A DNA stretch of 64,000 nt from JACKAQ01 sp965227145 (GCA_965227145.1 OZ245730.1:4278001-4342000); one strand, 5' to 3'. Positions 19,181 through 30,890 are shown, counted from the stretch's first letter. Made by a program: numbers and translations. Notes: a model not told the origin generated them from the letters alone.

Positions 19181-19202
19181 AATTTCGAAATCGGTCGAAA
19201 TT
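19181..19202. promoter_or_regulatory. Candidate TetR operator
   Basis: AATTTCGA (19181-19188), a six-base spacer and TCGAAATT (19195-19202) form a perfect dyad in the AT-rich gap upstream of the tetR operon; a partial half-site precedes it at about 19173. Size and place fit a TetR-family operator. This is inference from position. Confidence 0.5.
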
Positions 19203-19407
19203 ATAATCTCGAATTATTTTAAACGCAACTATAATTTTTTTGTTACTCAAAAATTTATTTTTTTTTGCGAGCCTTCAATCAAAGAAAAATGAATTGCTAC
19301 AGGGTCAATTTGTTAATTGACCATCGATTTTGCCGATAACAACTATTGAATATTTCAAATTCGGTTCGATTCATCGTTTTTTTTACACAACTAAACATCT
19401 GATAACA

Positions 19408-20538
19408 ATGAATTTATTAAATATATGCGATTCATCGGGTTGGGGCGATCTGGAGCGGCAAGTGCTCAAAATATCGCTTGAGCAGGAAAAGCGTGGCTGT
19501 GCCGTAACCCTTTTGTGTCGCGCCGAATCCATTCTGGAAAAGAAAGCCAGAGAGCTTCCGCTAACCGTAGTTTCATTTCCCGATTCCCGGTGGCGGGCGC
19601 CGCTAAAAATTGCCCGGTTGCTCAATTCAACCGATTTTGCGGTAATTCACGCCTATTCCTGGACAGATTTGAACCATCTTTCGCTGGCGATAAAATTAAA
19701 TAAATGGCAGGGAAAACTGTTTTATACGCACCAAACCTTGTTTCAGGAACGGATGACCGATACGATTTGGCGACGGGTAGTTGCGCCGTTAAACCGGGTT
19801 TTTGCGATTTCGCACATGCACCGGCAAAATTTGCAGGCGAACGGTCCCACACTCCCCTGCCCCGTCGAAGTACTTCCACATAGCGTTGATTTACAAAGAT
19901 TTAACCCCGATTTTTATCGCAGATTGGATATCCGGGAAGCGTTGCTGCTGGACTCCGAAACCTTATTAATCAGCATTTTTGGTGAAATTTGTCCGGCAAA
20001 CGGACAGCTGGATTTTTTAAAAGCGGCTGCGATCATCAAAAGGAAATCCCGAAAAAAAGTCATGTTTTTGATCGTCGGAGCATCAAACCCCAAAAATGCA
20101 GATTACGAAAAAGAATTGCACAGACAAACGCTGACAGAACTGGATTTGGAGCAGGATATTATTTGGGCAGGTTACCGGGAAAATACGCCAGAGTTGATGA
20201 AAGCCAGCGACATCCTGATGGTCCCGACACACCAACCCGGCAACGAAATGACGGTTTTGGCGGCAATGGCAATGCGATTACCGGTAGTTGCTTACAACTT
20301 TGCAGGAATTCCGGATGTAATGGAAAATCACCAAACCGGTTTGTGGGTAATGCCGGGCGATTTTGACACAATGGCAGATGCGGTAATAAAGCTAGTGCAT
20401 AACCAACGGCTGCGGCAACATTACGGATTAACCGGGCGAATCCGGGTTGAGCAGCAATTCGATCTTAAAAAATATATTGCAAATTTGTTAAAAATATATG
20501 AGTCCGATGTATCAGAAAGTAAAATTGGAGAAGGATAA
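19408..20538 (+). CDS. Glycosyltransferase family 4 (GT-B fold)
   Basis: The ATG at 19408 (MNLLNICDSSGWGDLERQV) is preferred to an upstream TTG (19330), which would add an unconserved extension. 376 residues in two Rossmann-like halves: an N-terminal acceptor domain with GWGDLERQVLKIS and a C-terminal nucleotide-sugar domain with ISIFGEICPANGQLDFLKAA, then PTHQPGNEMTVLAAMAMRLP and YNFAGIPDVMENHQTGLWV. The usual E-x7-E motif is altered: the second Glu is Ala (LAAMA instead of LEAMA), so donor binding may differ. Probably acts in surface glycan synthesis. It stands alone and is followed by a hairpin terminator. Confidence 0.8.
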   Translation: MNLLNICDSSGWGDLERQVLKISLEQEKRGCAVTLLCRAESILEKKARELPLTVVSFPDSRWRAPLKIARLLNSTDFAVIHAYSWTDLNHLSLAIKLNKWQGKLFYTHQTLFQERMTDTIWRRVVAPLNRVFAISHMHRQNLQANGPTLPCPVEVLPHSVDLQRFNPDFYRRLDIREALLLDSETLLISIFGEICPANGQLDFLKAAAIIKRKSRKKVMFLIVGASNPKNADYEKELHRQTLTELDLEQDIIWAGYRENTPELMKASDILMVPTHQPGNEMTVLAAMAMRLPVVAYNFAGIPDVMENHQTGLWVMPGDFDTMADAVIKLVHNQRLRQHYGLTGRIRVEQQFDLKKYIANLLKIYESDVSESKIGEG

Positions 20539-20546
20539 ATTTGCCT

Positions 20547-20631
20547 AAAACACAAAAAGGGAAGCTTTTGGCTTCCCTTTTCAACTTGCGGGGCAGACGA
20601 GAATTCCCGAGATTCGGGACGACCTACGGCG
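20547..20631 (-). repeat. Degenerate copy of the tRNA-Asp 3' half plus its terminator
   Basis: 20547-20604 matches 20941-20997 with one substitution and one single-base indel. It covers the hairpin terminator (20555-20581) and the acceptor and T-stem end of tRNA-Asp. After an altered T-arm (a perfect TCCCGA-GAT-TCGGGA hairpin at 20605-20619 replaces the T-loop region), CGACCTACGGCG (20620-20631) still matches the tRNA variable and anticodon-stem region 11 of 12. This is a tRNA remnant, not a working tRNA. Confidence 0.8.
20555..20581. terminator. Terminator copy next to the glycosyltransferase and GIY-YIG genes
   Basis: AAAAGGGAAGC, loop TTTTG, GCTTCCCTTTT. Flanking A and T runs allow function on both strands, for the glycosyltransferase gene (plus) and the GIY-YIG gene (minus). 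Confidence 0.7.
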
Positions 20632-20635
20632 CGGT

Positions 20636-20881
20636 TTAATCTCCATGTATTAACTTTTCAATTATTTTTCGGCTTTTTTGAGATTTGATATATCGTTCAC
20701 GTTTTATGGCTTCACATTTTGTTGTATAAGTTTCTGAATATACCAATCGCCAAGGTATTCCTCGACGGCTATATCTACCCCAACCGGCATTATGCCGCTC
20801 CAATCGTAATTCAATATTCTCAGAGTAACCGATATAATAACGGTCTATTTTATCCGAAAATAGAATGTATAAATACCACAT
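20636..20881 (-). CDS. Small GIY-YIG nuclease-domain protein lodged beside tRNA-Asp
   Basis: 81 residues, almost entirely one GIY-YIG domain: YLYILFS (the GIY strand), YYIGYSEN (YIG), the catalytic-type Arg in LRLERHN, the RLVYSE strand, and EAIKRERYIK carrying the Glu. All key positions are intact, so nuclease activity is plausible. It belongs to the UvrC-like/UPF0213-type stand-alone group whose biological role is unsettled. The gene lies between two copies of the tRNA-Asp 3' half and terminator with a period of 394 bp, and its stop codon is four bases from the remnant copy. AGGGA stands four bases before the ATG. A selfish or homing-like element is an inference. Confidence 0.8.
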   Translation of the reverse strand: MWYLYILFSDKIDRYYIGYSENIELRLERHNAGWGRYSRRGIPWRLVYSETYTTKCEAIKRERYIKSQKSRKIIEKLIHGD

Positions 20882-20948
20882 TGAATCCCTGGATTAATCT
20901 ATTTATTTTTTGATTGGCGAGTTTTTTGATAATCTATCTTAAAACACA

Positions 20949-20974
20949 AAAGGGAAGCTTTTGGCTTCCCTTTT
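20949..20974 (-). terminator. Terminator of tRNA-Asp
   Basis: AAAGGGAAGC (20949-20958), loop TTTTG, GCTTCCCTTTT (20964-20974). On the minus strand the hairpin is followed by TTTTGTGTTTT. It starts eight bases after the mature 3' end of tRNA-Asp. Confidence 0.8.
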
Positions 20975-20981
20975 CAACTTG

Positions 20982-21056
20982 CGGGGCCGACGAGAATCGA
21001 ACTCGCGACCTCCGGCGTGACAGGCCGGCGTTCTAACCGGGCTGAACTACGACCCC
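20982..21056 (-). tRNA. tRNA-Asp (anticodon GTC)
   Basis: Read on the minus strand: acceptor stem GGGGTCG/CGGCCCC with one G-T pair, D-arm with TAGTTCAG and GGTTAGAA, anticodon arm CCGGC-CTGTCAC-GCCGG with anticodon GTC, variable region AGGTC, T-arm GCGAG-TTCGATT-CTCGT, and discriminator G. The 3' CCA is not encoded (CAA follows). A T-run hairpin terminator follows. A broken second copy of its 3' half lies 394 bp downstream past a GIY-YIG gene. Confidence 0.95.
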
Positions 21057-21164
21057 GTATGTTTTGTGTTTGATGCTGTCATCATCAAAGCGGGCTTAAT
21101 ATAGATTTTCAGATGTGGCAAATCAAGATAATTTTAAAAAAAATTGAACAACTTTTAATGCCAA

Positions 21165-22538
21165 TTAATTTATCCCGTACTTCTTCAATTTGGACATAAA
21201 CGTACTCCGGTGGATACCCAGTTTTTCGGCTGTTCGCAATTTGTTATGTCCGAAATCGCTCAAGGCTTTCAATATTAACGCTTTTTCAAATTCTTCAACC
21301 AATTCTACCAATGTATCATCTTCGTTGATATCGACTGCCGGAAATTTGTCATTATTCATTCCGATTGTTTCCGGGAAATCTTTCATGGTAAGCATTTCCG
21401 AACGGCTCAATACCGTTGCTCGTTCCAGCACATTTTCCAATTCACGGATATTTCCCGGCCACTCGTAATTCATTAGGGCGCTCATTGCATCATCATCCAC
21501 ACCAACAATTTTTTTGCCGAATTCAGCGTTAAATTTATTGATAAAATGACTGATCAGCAGTGGAATATCATCTTTCCGATCCTTTAATGGCGGCACGAGC
21601 ACCGGAATAACGTTTAACCGATAATACAAATCCTGACGGAATTCTTTTAACAAAATGGCTTCTTCGAGGTTGCGGTTGGTTGCCGCAATAATCCGCACAT
21701 CAACTTTGATGGTATCATTTCCGCCAACCCGCTCAAACTCCTTTTCCTGTAAAACACGCAATAATTTGATTTGCATGTTTGGCGTAATATCACCAATTTC
21801 ATCCAAAAACAGCGTGCCGCCATTGGCTAATTCAAATCGCCCCATTTTATCCTTAATTGCGCCCGTGTATGCGCCTTTCACATGTCCGAACAATTCGCTT
21901 TCCAGCAAACTATCGGAGAGCACACCGCAATTCACTTTAACAAACGGACCTTTGCTGCGATCGGAATTGTAGTGAATGGCGTGGGCAATCAGCTCTTTTC
22001 CGGTGCCGTTATCGCCCCGGATGAGCACCGTTGAGGACGTTTGGGCAACCGCGTTAATCCGGTCAAACATTTCTGTCATCACGGCTGTTTTGCCGATGAT
22101 TTTATCGAAATTATATTTTTTGCGCACTTCCCTGCGCAACTCATGATTTTCGCGTTCCAGTGAGCGCATCCGCGCCAAATTATGCACTTTGGTCAACACT
22201 TCGTCCAGCCGGAAGGGTTTAAGGATGTAATCTTTTGCACCCATTTTCATCGCTTCGACGGCTGTTTCGATGGTGCCATGTGCCGTTACCATTATCATGG
22301 CAATGTCCGGAAAATCCTTTCGAACCCGTTCCAACAGCTCCATCCCATCCATTTTAGGCATAATAATATCCGAAACAATAATATCCGGCGAATGTTCATA
22401 AACCGATTCCAACGCCTGCTCGCCATCTTCTGCGGTTATGGTTTCATAACCGTTTTTGACGAAGAGCTCTTCCATCAAATCCAGCGCTTCGGATTCATCA
22501 TCAACAACCAAAATTTTACCCATTGACTTTTCCATCAT
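21165..22538 (-). CDS. NtrC-family sigma54-dependent response regulator
   Basis: 457 residues. Receiver domain (about 6-120) with the acidic ILVVDDE, phospho-acceptor Asp in IIVSDIIMP, VTAHG and LKPF. AAA+ sigma54-interaction domain (about 145-385) with Walker A GDNGTGKE, the sigma54-contact loop as GAYTGA (Tyr for the usual Phe, an accepted variant), Walker B GGTLFLDEIGD and the arginine-finger region REDLYYRLNV-like sequence (here RQDLYYRLNV). C-terminal Fis-type helix-turn-helix (NKLRTAEKLGIHRSTFMSKL). GGAGG six bases before the ATG fixes the start. The partner is presumably the histidine-kinase-like protein encoded 142 bp upstream. It activates sigma54 promoters when phosphorylated; targets unknown. 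Confidence 0.93.
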   Translation of the reverse strand: MMEKSMGKILVVDDESEALDLMEELFVKNGYETITAEDGEQALESVYEHSPDIIVSDIIMPKMDGMELLERVRKDFPDIAMIMVTAHGTIETAVEAMKMGAKDYILKPFRLDEVLTKVHNLARMRSLERENHELRREVRKKYNFDKIIGKTAVMTEMFDRINAVAQTSSTVLIRGDNGTGKELIAHAIHYNSDRSKGPFVKVNCGVLSDSLLESELFGHVKGAYTGAIKDKMGRFELANGGTLFLDEIGDITPNMQIKLLRVLQEKEFERVGGNDTIKVDVRIIAATNRNLEEAILLKEFRQDLYYRLNVIPVLVPPLKDRKDDIPLLISHFINKFNAEFGKKIVGVDDDAMSALMNYEWPGNIRELENVLERATVLSRSEMLTMKDFPETIGMNNDKFPAVDINEDDTLVELVEEFEKALILKALSDFGHNKLRTAEKLGIHRSTFMSKLKKYGIN

Positions 22539-22567
22539 TCAATACCTCCGTAACTCAAAAACCTGCT

Positions 22568-22584
22568 CCACAGCTGAGCTGCGG
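22568..22584. promoter_or_regulatory. Near-perfect dyad between the PAS/kinase-like gene and the sigma54 regulator gene
   Basis: CCACAGCTGAGCTGCGG is a 17-base palindrome with one mismatched pair, 30 bases upstream of the regulator start. It could be a binding site for the regulator or an mRNA hairpin that sets the ratio of the two proteins. Confidence 0.3.
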
Positions 22585-22680
22585 TAATAATATCTGGTTA
22601 AAAAATATAAAATATGATTTATTGGGATTCATCAAACGCCATTTCCGGTCAACCTGTTTTTCTACCGGAAAATGGCACGA

Positions 22681-24195
22681 TCATGATTTTTTTTTGATTT
22701 TTTTTCGTGACTCCGTTTCGTCAACTACGGGCGAGCTGGCAACGGTGAATAAAATTCTGATCCGGGTTTGCTGGTTGGATCGCCGGGCGATGGAAATTTC
22801 GCCGCTGTGCGATGTGAGAATAGAGTGCAGCAAGGCGATATCCAACACCGAATAGCGATCATTCGGCTCCAGATCCAGACTGTTGAAATCGCGAAACAGC
22901 GTTTCCGGGATGTTCGATTTGGGCAAATCAATTTGCAGTTCGAGATGCGGCGATTGTGACGGCGCATTCAACAGCTGAAAATCGATCGACAACGGCGATT
23001 TCGGATCGACCAGCCGTTTGACCGTTCGAAACAGATATCCCAACGCATCGCCGATTTGCAACCGGTTGCCTTTTACGCGCAAATTTCCGTATTCCGGAAG
23101 ATAGTGCAATTGAAATTGAGTGGCGTTTTCACCTTCGTTTTGAGCGATATATGCTTCCAGAAACGGGATGAGCGGAAAAGATTCCGGCACGGTATCGGAT
23201 TTGTTGACATTAAATTTGCGCAATTGCCCGATAATTCCGGAAATCCGCTCCAACTGTTGATTGATAATCGATATCGATTTGGCAGCGCCGGGATCAGAAT
23301 ATTGTTGCTCCAGCAACTGCACCCTGCCGGATAAAATATTCATAGGATTCTGGATTTCATGCGCCAGCGCATTGGACAAATATTGAATAGTACTCAATTT
23401 TTCTTTTCGCACCGACAGCATAAATCGCTCCTGCGAGATGGAATAATGTTCCAGTTTCACCAAAATCAGGGTGTTGTTATCCGAATCGACCGGCAACACG
23501 CTGGCGTTCATATTTGCGGCAATTCCGTCATCACCGTCATCTGTCCGGATGGTAACCATGTAGCCATCAACAGATGGCTGGCTTTTGAGCTGCTGGCGCA
23601 AATGGTGCAAAATTTTATAGCCGTCTTCCAAAAAATCGTATAAATGCTGATCAAACAACACTTCCGATGGCTGTTCGATCAAGCTTTCAAACGCGTTATT
23701 ACAGTATAAAATCGATGAGTTTTCGTCGATAACAACCACAGCTTCCGGGAAACCGTTCAGCAAATGTTGATAAAAAGATTTCTGGCGACGCAATTCCCGC
23801 ACAGCGCGATCGGCATCTTGCTGTCTGCGCAACAGTGTTTCGGCTTGCCGGAGGGTTATTTTTACCATTTCCGGCAGCAGCGGCTTAACAATATAACTGT
23901 CGATATCTTCGACAGGTATGTTCAGGCTTTCTGTAGATTGTGTCGCAGGAATCATCAGTACCGTAAACAAATCCGGCAGATGCGTTTTTAACTGGTAGAA
24001 TGTCGGCAGGCTACTTTCCGGCAACCATTCGCTGGAAATAAACAAAATATCTACACTAAAATGGCGGCTTTTGACAACAGCTTCCTGCAAAGATGCACAG
24101 CTCAAGAATTGATAATGGCGTTCCGAGAGCTGTTCCTCAAGCATTTGATGCTGGCTGGTATCGCTGTCTATCAGCATCAGCGTTTTTGAAATCAT
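22681..24195 (-). CDS. Receiver-like/PAS/histidine-kinase-like protein with degenerate receiver and ATPase domains
   Basis: The start is ATG at 24195 with GGAGG four bases before it; this gives 504 residues. An N-terminal receiver-like domain (about 5-120) keeps an acidic start (MLIDSD) and a VKP lysine, but the phospho-acceptor position reads DILFISSEWLP, with Ser for Asp. A PAS domain follows (about 150-265, VVVIDENSSILYCNNAFE), then HisKA with an intact H box ALAHEIQNPMNIL (about 300). The ATPase part lacks the N-box Asn (IGDALGYLFRT) and no DxGxG or GxGLG box is visible. So phosphotransfer output, if any, must rely on another kinase. It sits upstream of the sigma54 regulator gene, probably as a modulating partner. 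Confidence 0.75.
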   Translation of the reverse strand: MISKTLMLIDSDTSQHQMLEEQLSERHYQFLSCASLQEAVVKSRHFSVDILFISSEWLPESSLPTFYQLKTHLPDLFTVLMIPATQSTESLNIPVEDIDSYIVKPLLPEMVKITLRQAETLLRRQQDADRAVRELRRQKSFYQHLLNGFPEAVVVIDENSSILYCNNAFESLIEQPSEVLFDQHLYDFLEDGYKILHHLRQQLKSQPSVDGYMVTIRTDDGDDGIAANMNASVLPVDSDNNTLILVKLEHYSISQERFMLSVRKEKLSTIQYLSNALAHEIQNPMNILSGRVQLLEQQYSDPGAAKSISIINQQLERISGIIGQLRKFNVNKSDTVPESFPLIPFLEAYIAQNEGENATQFQLHYLPEYGNLRVKGNRLQIGDALGYLFRTVKRLVDPKSPLSIDFQLLNAPSQSPHLELQIDLPKSNIPETLFRDFNSLDLEPNDRYSVLDIALLHSILTSHSGEISIARRSNQQTRIRILFTVASSPVVDETESRKKIKKKS

Positions 24196-24590
24196 ACGAC
24201 CTCCAACAGTCTTTCCTGAAATAATTACTGAATCAACGTGCTTGCAGCAAAAACCATGCAATACAATGCAATCCGGAGAAATGTTGCTCCGGCTGCAGCC
24301 CAACAATCGCAATTCCCGCCAACCCGTAAGAGAACCTGTACTGTGAAGAATTTTTCGACACTTTTATGTGCCAGAATATTGCTATTTATGCGATTTCAAA
24401 AGATCTGTTGATTTGTGACCCGATAAATCTTTGTGTTGGGGGATTTTTTTAAATTATCTTCGATGAAAAAATCCCGCCAGCGGCTGAGGTGTCTAAAATA
24501 TCAACATTTATCTTATTTATCGACACTTGTTAAAAAAACTTTCGTTTTTTTTCGAGAAATGTCGAAAATCGCACACCGACTGTCAATAAA
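24196..24590. other. 395-bp non-coding gap between two minus-strand signalling genes
   Basis: Holds the leader of the PAS/kinase-like gene (ribosome-binding site at about 24200) and, near the propeller kinase end, AAAAAAAC-GAAA-GTTTTTTT on the minus strand (24532-24551), a weak terminator-like hairpin. TCGACACTT occurs twice (about 24356 and 24520). No small gene is supported. Confidence 0.5.
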
Positions 24591-28169
<3,579 letters not shown>

Positions 28170-28559
28170 AAAATCAGTGCATCAATAAAGTGAAGTGATC
28201 GTTATAAAAATTTGCATTTGTTTAATACAATCATCGAATTTCGAACCAGCGAATACATTTATAACAGCAAACTTTACACCTGCAGAATCTCAAACAGGAT
28301 ATCTAAAGCATCGTTAAAAACCGGAAATTCTTGACATTTACTGCAATAATTTTTCACCTAAAATGAATCCGCTCCGCTCAAAAACGCCCAATGCGCGATT
28401 TTGCGGTTACCACAAGCCGCCAAACACCTGTTTGCACAGCGAATGAGGAATTATTGGAAGCTTTGATTTAGATGGAAATTCACTTAAATTTATCGTTTAA
28501 CAATTGATTTTCAGCGACAACGCCAATAACCGGACAGAACGAACAGAGGAAATTCATCG
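28170..28559. other. 390-bp divergent intergenic region
   Basis: Lies between the starts of the propeller kinase gene (minus) and the lysine-rich unknown gene (plus), so it should hold two promoters. It is AT-rich. I see no convincing -10/-35 pair, sigma54 box, dyad or small gene. Confidence 0.5.
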
Positions 28560-29678
28560 ATGGGAAAAAAGAATAAAAAGCAAACGCAAAAAAAGCAGCA
28601 GGCAAAAGCATTAAAACGCAGGGCTGTTCAAAAAGAGAATAAAAAAGTGAGCAACCTGATGAAAGCGAAGCGCAAAACGCCCGGAATGCCCGGCGTTCCC
28701 GGCGGAATTCCGCCGCAAATGCGCGCTGTTGCAGAACATTTGATGACATTTTCGATGCCGATTTTTGAGCTGGCAAAGCCGCAAACGCCCGGACAAATCA
28801 ACGCGCTGGCAGCAATTATCCAAAACTGGTGGGCGGCATTTGAGGTGCAGGATACCGAAGAACGCGCCAAAATGCTGGCAACGCTGGAACCAGCTTACGT
28901 CAGCCAACCGTGGGCAAAATTACCCTTTGATGAATTGACCGAAATTTTGCTCAAACGCCACATTTCGCTGGTGCCGAAATCCCACACAGAAGAAGAATTG
29001 AGCCGTTTCTCGCCGGAAGAGCTGGAAGCTGCAATGAATATTACTTTTGATGACGATTCAGAAGACGATGCAACGGAAGCGGAAATCGCCGAGGTTGTTG
29101 AAGCGGAGACAGAAACTGTCGCTGCCGAAAAACCTGCATCCGATATCGAGCCGCTTTCCCGCGAAATTCCGTTGGAGAAAACGCTTTCGCGCGACGTCAT
29201 TTTCGCGACAGCAGATGCGGAAGCCATCGAAACGCTGCAAACATTGGGCAAATCGCTGAAAACGGATTATCAGAACATCGATTTCATCGATTCAGAAAAT
29301 CCGTTGCTGAAACAACTGGCTGAATTTCAACAGCAGGCCGGAATACAATTTTTGGATACGATCGCCAAAAACGGTGCACCGGCGGCTGTCGTAAAATCGC
29401 TGAAAAACGGCATCACGCCGTTCCACCGGGATTTTTTGGGCGAATACCACCAAAGCAGTTTGCTGAACACCCAACCCGATCAATTTGAAGAATATCTGAT
29501 GGATTATTACATCCGCAAAGTTACCCGAACTGCGGAAAGTGATGCATATTTGCTCGATGGTTTCAAACATTTCTGGACATTTTTGAACGCATTGGAACTG
29601 GTTGACGACATCGCGCAGTTGCTCGAATGCATTGAAGATATTCGCGATGAATTTGAAGAAGAAATTCAGGAAAGCTGA
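28560..29678 (+). CDS. Unrecognised soluble protein with a lysine-rich N-terminus and an acidic middle
   Basis: 372 residues, no signal peptide or membrane helix. The first 40 residues are strongly basic (Lys/Arg/Gln), then a Pro/Gly-rich linker (RKTPGMPGVPGGIPPQM), then a helical section with WW (about 90). An acidic stretch follows (DDDSEDDATEAEIAEVVEAE, about 160-185), then a helical C-terminal domain (about 215-372) ending in Glu-rich residues. The basic start resembles nucleic-acid or ribosome-associated tails, but I do not recognise a family. AGAGGAAA before the ATG supports the start. Convergence of codon choice with its neighbours suggests a resident gene. mrp follows 70 bp downstream on the same strand and may share its promoter. 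Confidence 0.7.
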   Translation: MGKKNKKQTQKKQQAKALKRRAVQKENKKVSNLMKAKRKTPGMPGVPGGIPPQMRAVAEHLMTFSMPIFELAKPQTPGQINALAAIIQNWWAAFEVQDTEERAKMLATLEPAYVSQPWAKLPFDELTEILLKRHISLVPKSHTEEELSRFSPEELEAAMNITFDDDSEDDATEAEIAEVVEAETETVAAEKPASDIEPLSREIPLEKTLSRDVIFATADAEAIETLQTLGKSLKTDYQNIDFIDSENPLLKQLAEFQQQAGIQFLDTIAKNGAPAAVVKSLKNGITPFHRDFLGEYHQSSLLNTQPDQFEEYLMDYYIRKVTRTAESDAYLLDGFKHFWTFLNALELVDDIAQLLECIEDIRDEFEEEIQES

Positions 29679-29748
29679 TTGCCTTAGCTGTTGTTTTTGT
29701 TAAACATAAATGATGTATTTTTGATGTGTATAAATAGAAAGGTTAATA

Positions 29749-30828
29749 ATGGAAAACCTGACCGAAGCCTCGGTGAGCGCGCTTTTGGAGCGAATTGAAT
29801 ATCCGGGGTTTACCAAAAATATTGTAGAATTTGGTATCGTGGATGACATTAAAATTCAGGGAAACCGGGTTACTGTCAACCTCAAATTCAAAACGAAAGA
29901 TCCCCAAAAAAAGCAGGCTGTCAAACAGGCGGTTCAGGAAAAATTGAAAGCCGATTTGCCGGATGCCAGAATTATGGTTGTTGAAGGCATTCCCACAATG
30001 AATCCCCTGGGCGCTGCGCCCAAACAAAATGATCCCTGGGCGGGACGGGCGGAAATTCCGGGCATCGGCAGTATTTTGGCGGTTGCCTCCGGAAAAGGCG
30101 GTGTGGGAAAATCCACCGTGGCAACCAATCTGGCAATTGCGCTGGCGGAAGAAGGGTTGAAAATCGGGCTGCTGGACAGCGATATTTACGGTCCCAGCGT
30201 GCATATCATGATGGGCGTGGAGGACAAACCGATGGTCAGCGAACACCAAAAGCTGGTGCCGATCGAAAAATTCAATATCAAAATGATGTCGATGGGATTT
30301 ATTCTGGATCGCGATACGCCGGTGATTTGGCGGGGACCGATGGTCATCAAAGCGCTGGATCAATTTTTGAATGATGTGGAATGGGGCGAACTGGATGTGC
30401 TGATTATCGATTTGCCGCCCGGAACCGGCGACGCACAGCTGAGCCTCGTCCAGAAAACGCCGATCACCGGTGCAGTTGTGGTAACTACGCCGCAGGAAGT
30501 TGCGCTGGTGGACGCCCGCCGCGGTTTTCAGATGTTCAAAAAATTGAGCATCCACACGTTCGGCATTATTGAAAACATGAGCTATTATTTGAACCCGGTC
30601 AATAGCGAACCGGTTTACATTTTTGGAAAAGGCGGTGGTGCCAAAGCTGCATACGAACTGGGTGCGCCGTTTTTGGGTGAAATTCCCATCGATCCCGCAG
30701 TTGCCGAAGCCGGCGATGCCGGAACACCGCTGGTCGCCCGAAACGCAGACAGCGAAACGACAAAAGCATTTCGGGATGTTGCCCGCCAACTGATCAGCGA
30801 AGGCTTGTTGGAACGCGTCGCCAAATAG
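29749..30828 (+). CDS. mrp: Mrp/ApbC-family P-loop ATPase (Fe-S carrier type) lacking the CxxC motif
   Basis: 359 residues. An N-terminal MIP18/DUF59-like domain (about 5-85) is fused to a ParA/MinD-type ATPase with the deviant Walker A GKGGVGKST (about 115-123), LLDSDIYGPSVH, IIDLPPGTGD and TTPQEVALVDARR. Mrp proteins use the P-loop to bind and transfer 4Fe-4S clusters. In most, a CxxC follows ENMSYF; here the segment reads ENMSYYLNPVNSEPVYIFGKG, quoted as ENMSYYLNP and YIFGKG, and has no Cys. As I recall, Bacteroidota Mrp proteins share this loss, which would make it a lineage trait. GAAAGG stands before the ATG. It lies amid two-component genes without an obvious functional link. Confidence 0.9.
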   Translation: MENLTEASVSALLERIEYPGFTKNIVEFGIVDDIKIQGNRVTVNLKFKTKDPQKKQAVKQAVQEKLKADLPDARIMVVEGIPTMNPLGAAPKQNDPWAGRAEIPGIGSILAVASGKGGVGKSTVATNLAIALAEEGLKIGLLDSDIYGPSVHIMMGVEDKPMVSEHQKLVPIEKFNIKMMSMGFILDRDTPVIWRGPMVIKALDQFLNDVEWGELDVLIIDLPPGTGDAQLSLVQKTPITGAVVVTTPQEVALVDARRGFQMFKKLSIHTFGIIENMSYYLNPVNSEPVYIFGKGGGAKAAYELGAPFLGEIPIDPAVAEAGDAGTPLVARNADSETTKAFRDVARQLISEGLLERVAK

Positions 30829-30865
30829 CTGTTATTGTTGCACTTACACATTCGACAAAAAAAAA

Positions 30866-30890
30866 GCCGCATCGTTTAAAACGATGCGGC
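30866..30890 (-). terminator. Terminator of the receiver/hybrid-kinase operon
   Basis: GCCGCATCGTTT and AAACGATGCGGC around one central base; in practice a ten-pair stem with a short loop. On the minus strand the stem is followed by about ten T (complement of 30857-30865), so it ends transcripts of the CheY-like gene. Confidence 0.85.

Noticed and set aside
24358..24373. TGGCAC on the minus strand upstream of the PAS/kinase-like gene, as a sigma54 promoter
   Set aside because: The -24 element is present but the position of the -12 box reads AGTG with no GC doublet, and the distance to the start codon is about 170 bp.
29743..30789. 348-codon open frame antisense to mrp
   Set aside because: The plus strand encodes an intact conserved ATPase; the antisense frame has no recognisable domain and is a codon-composition shadow.
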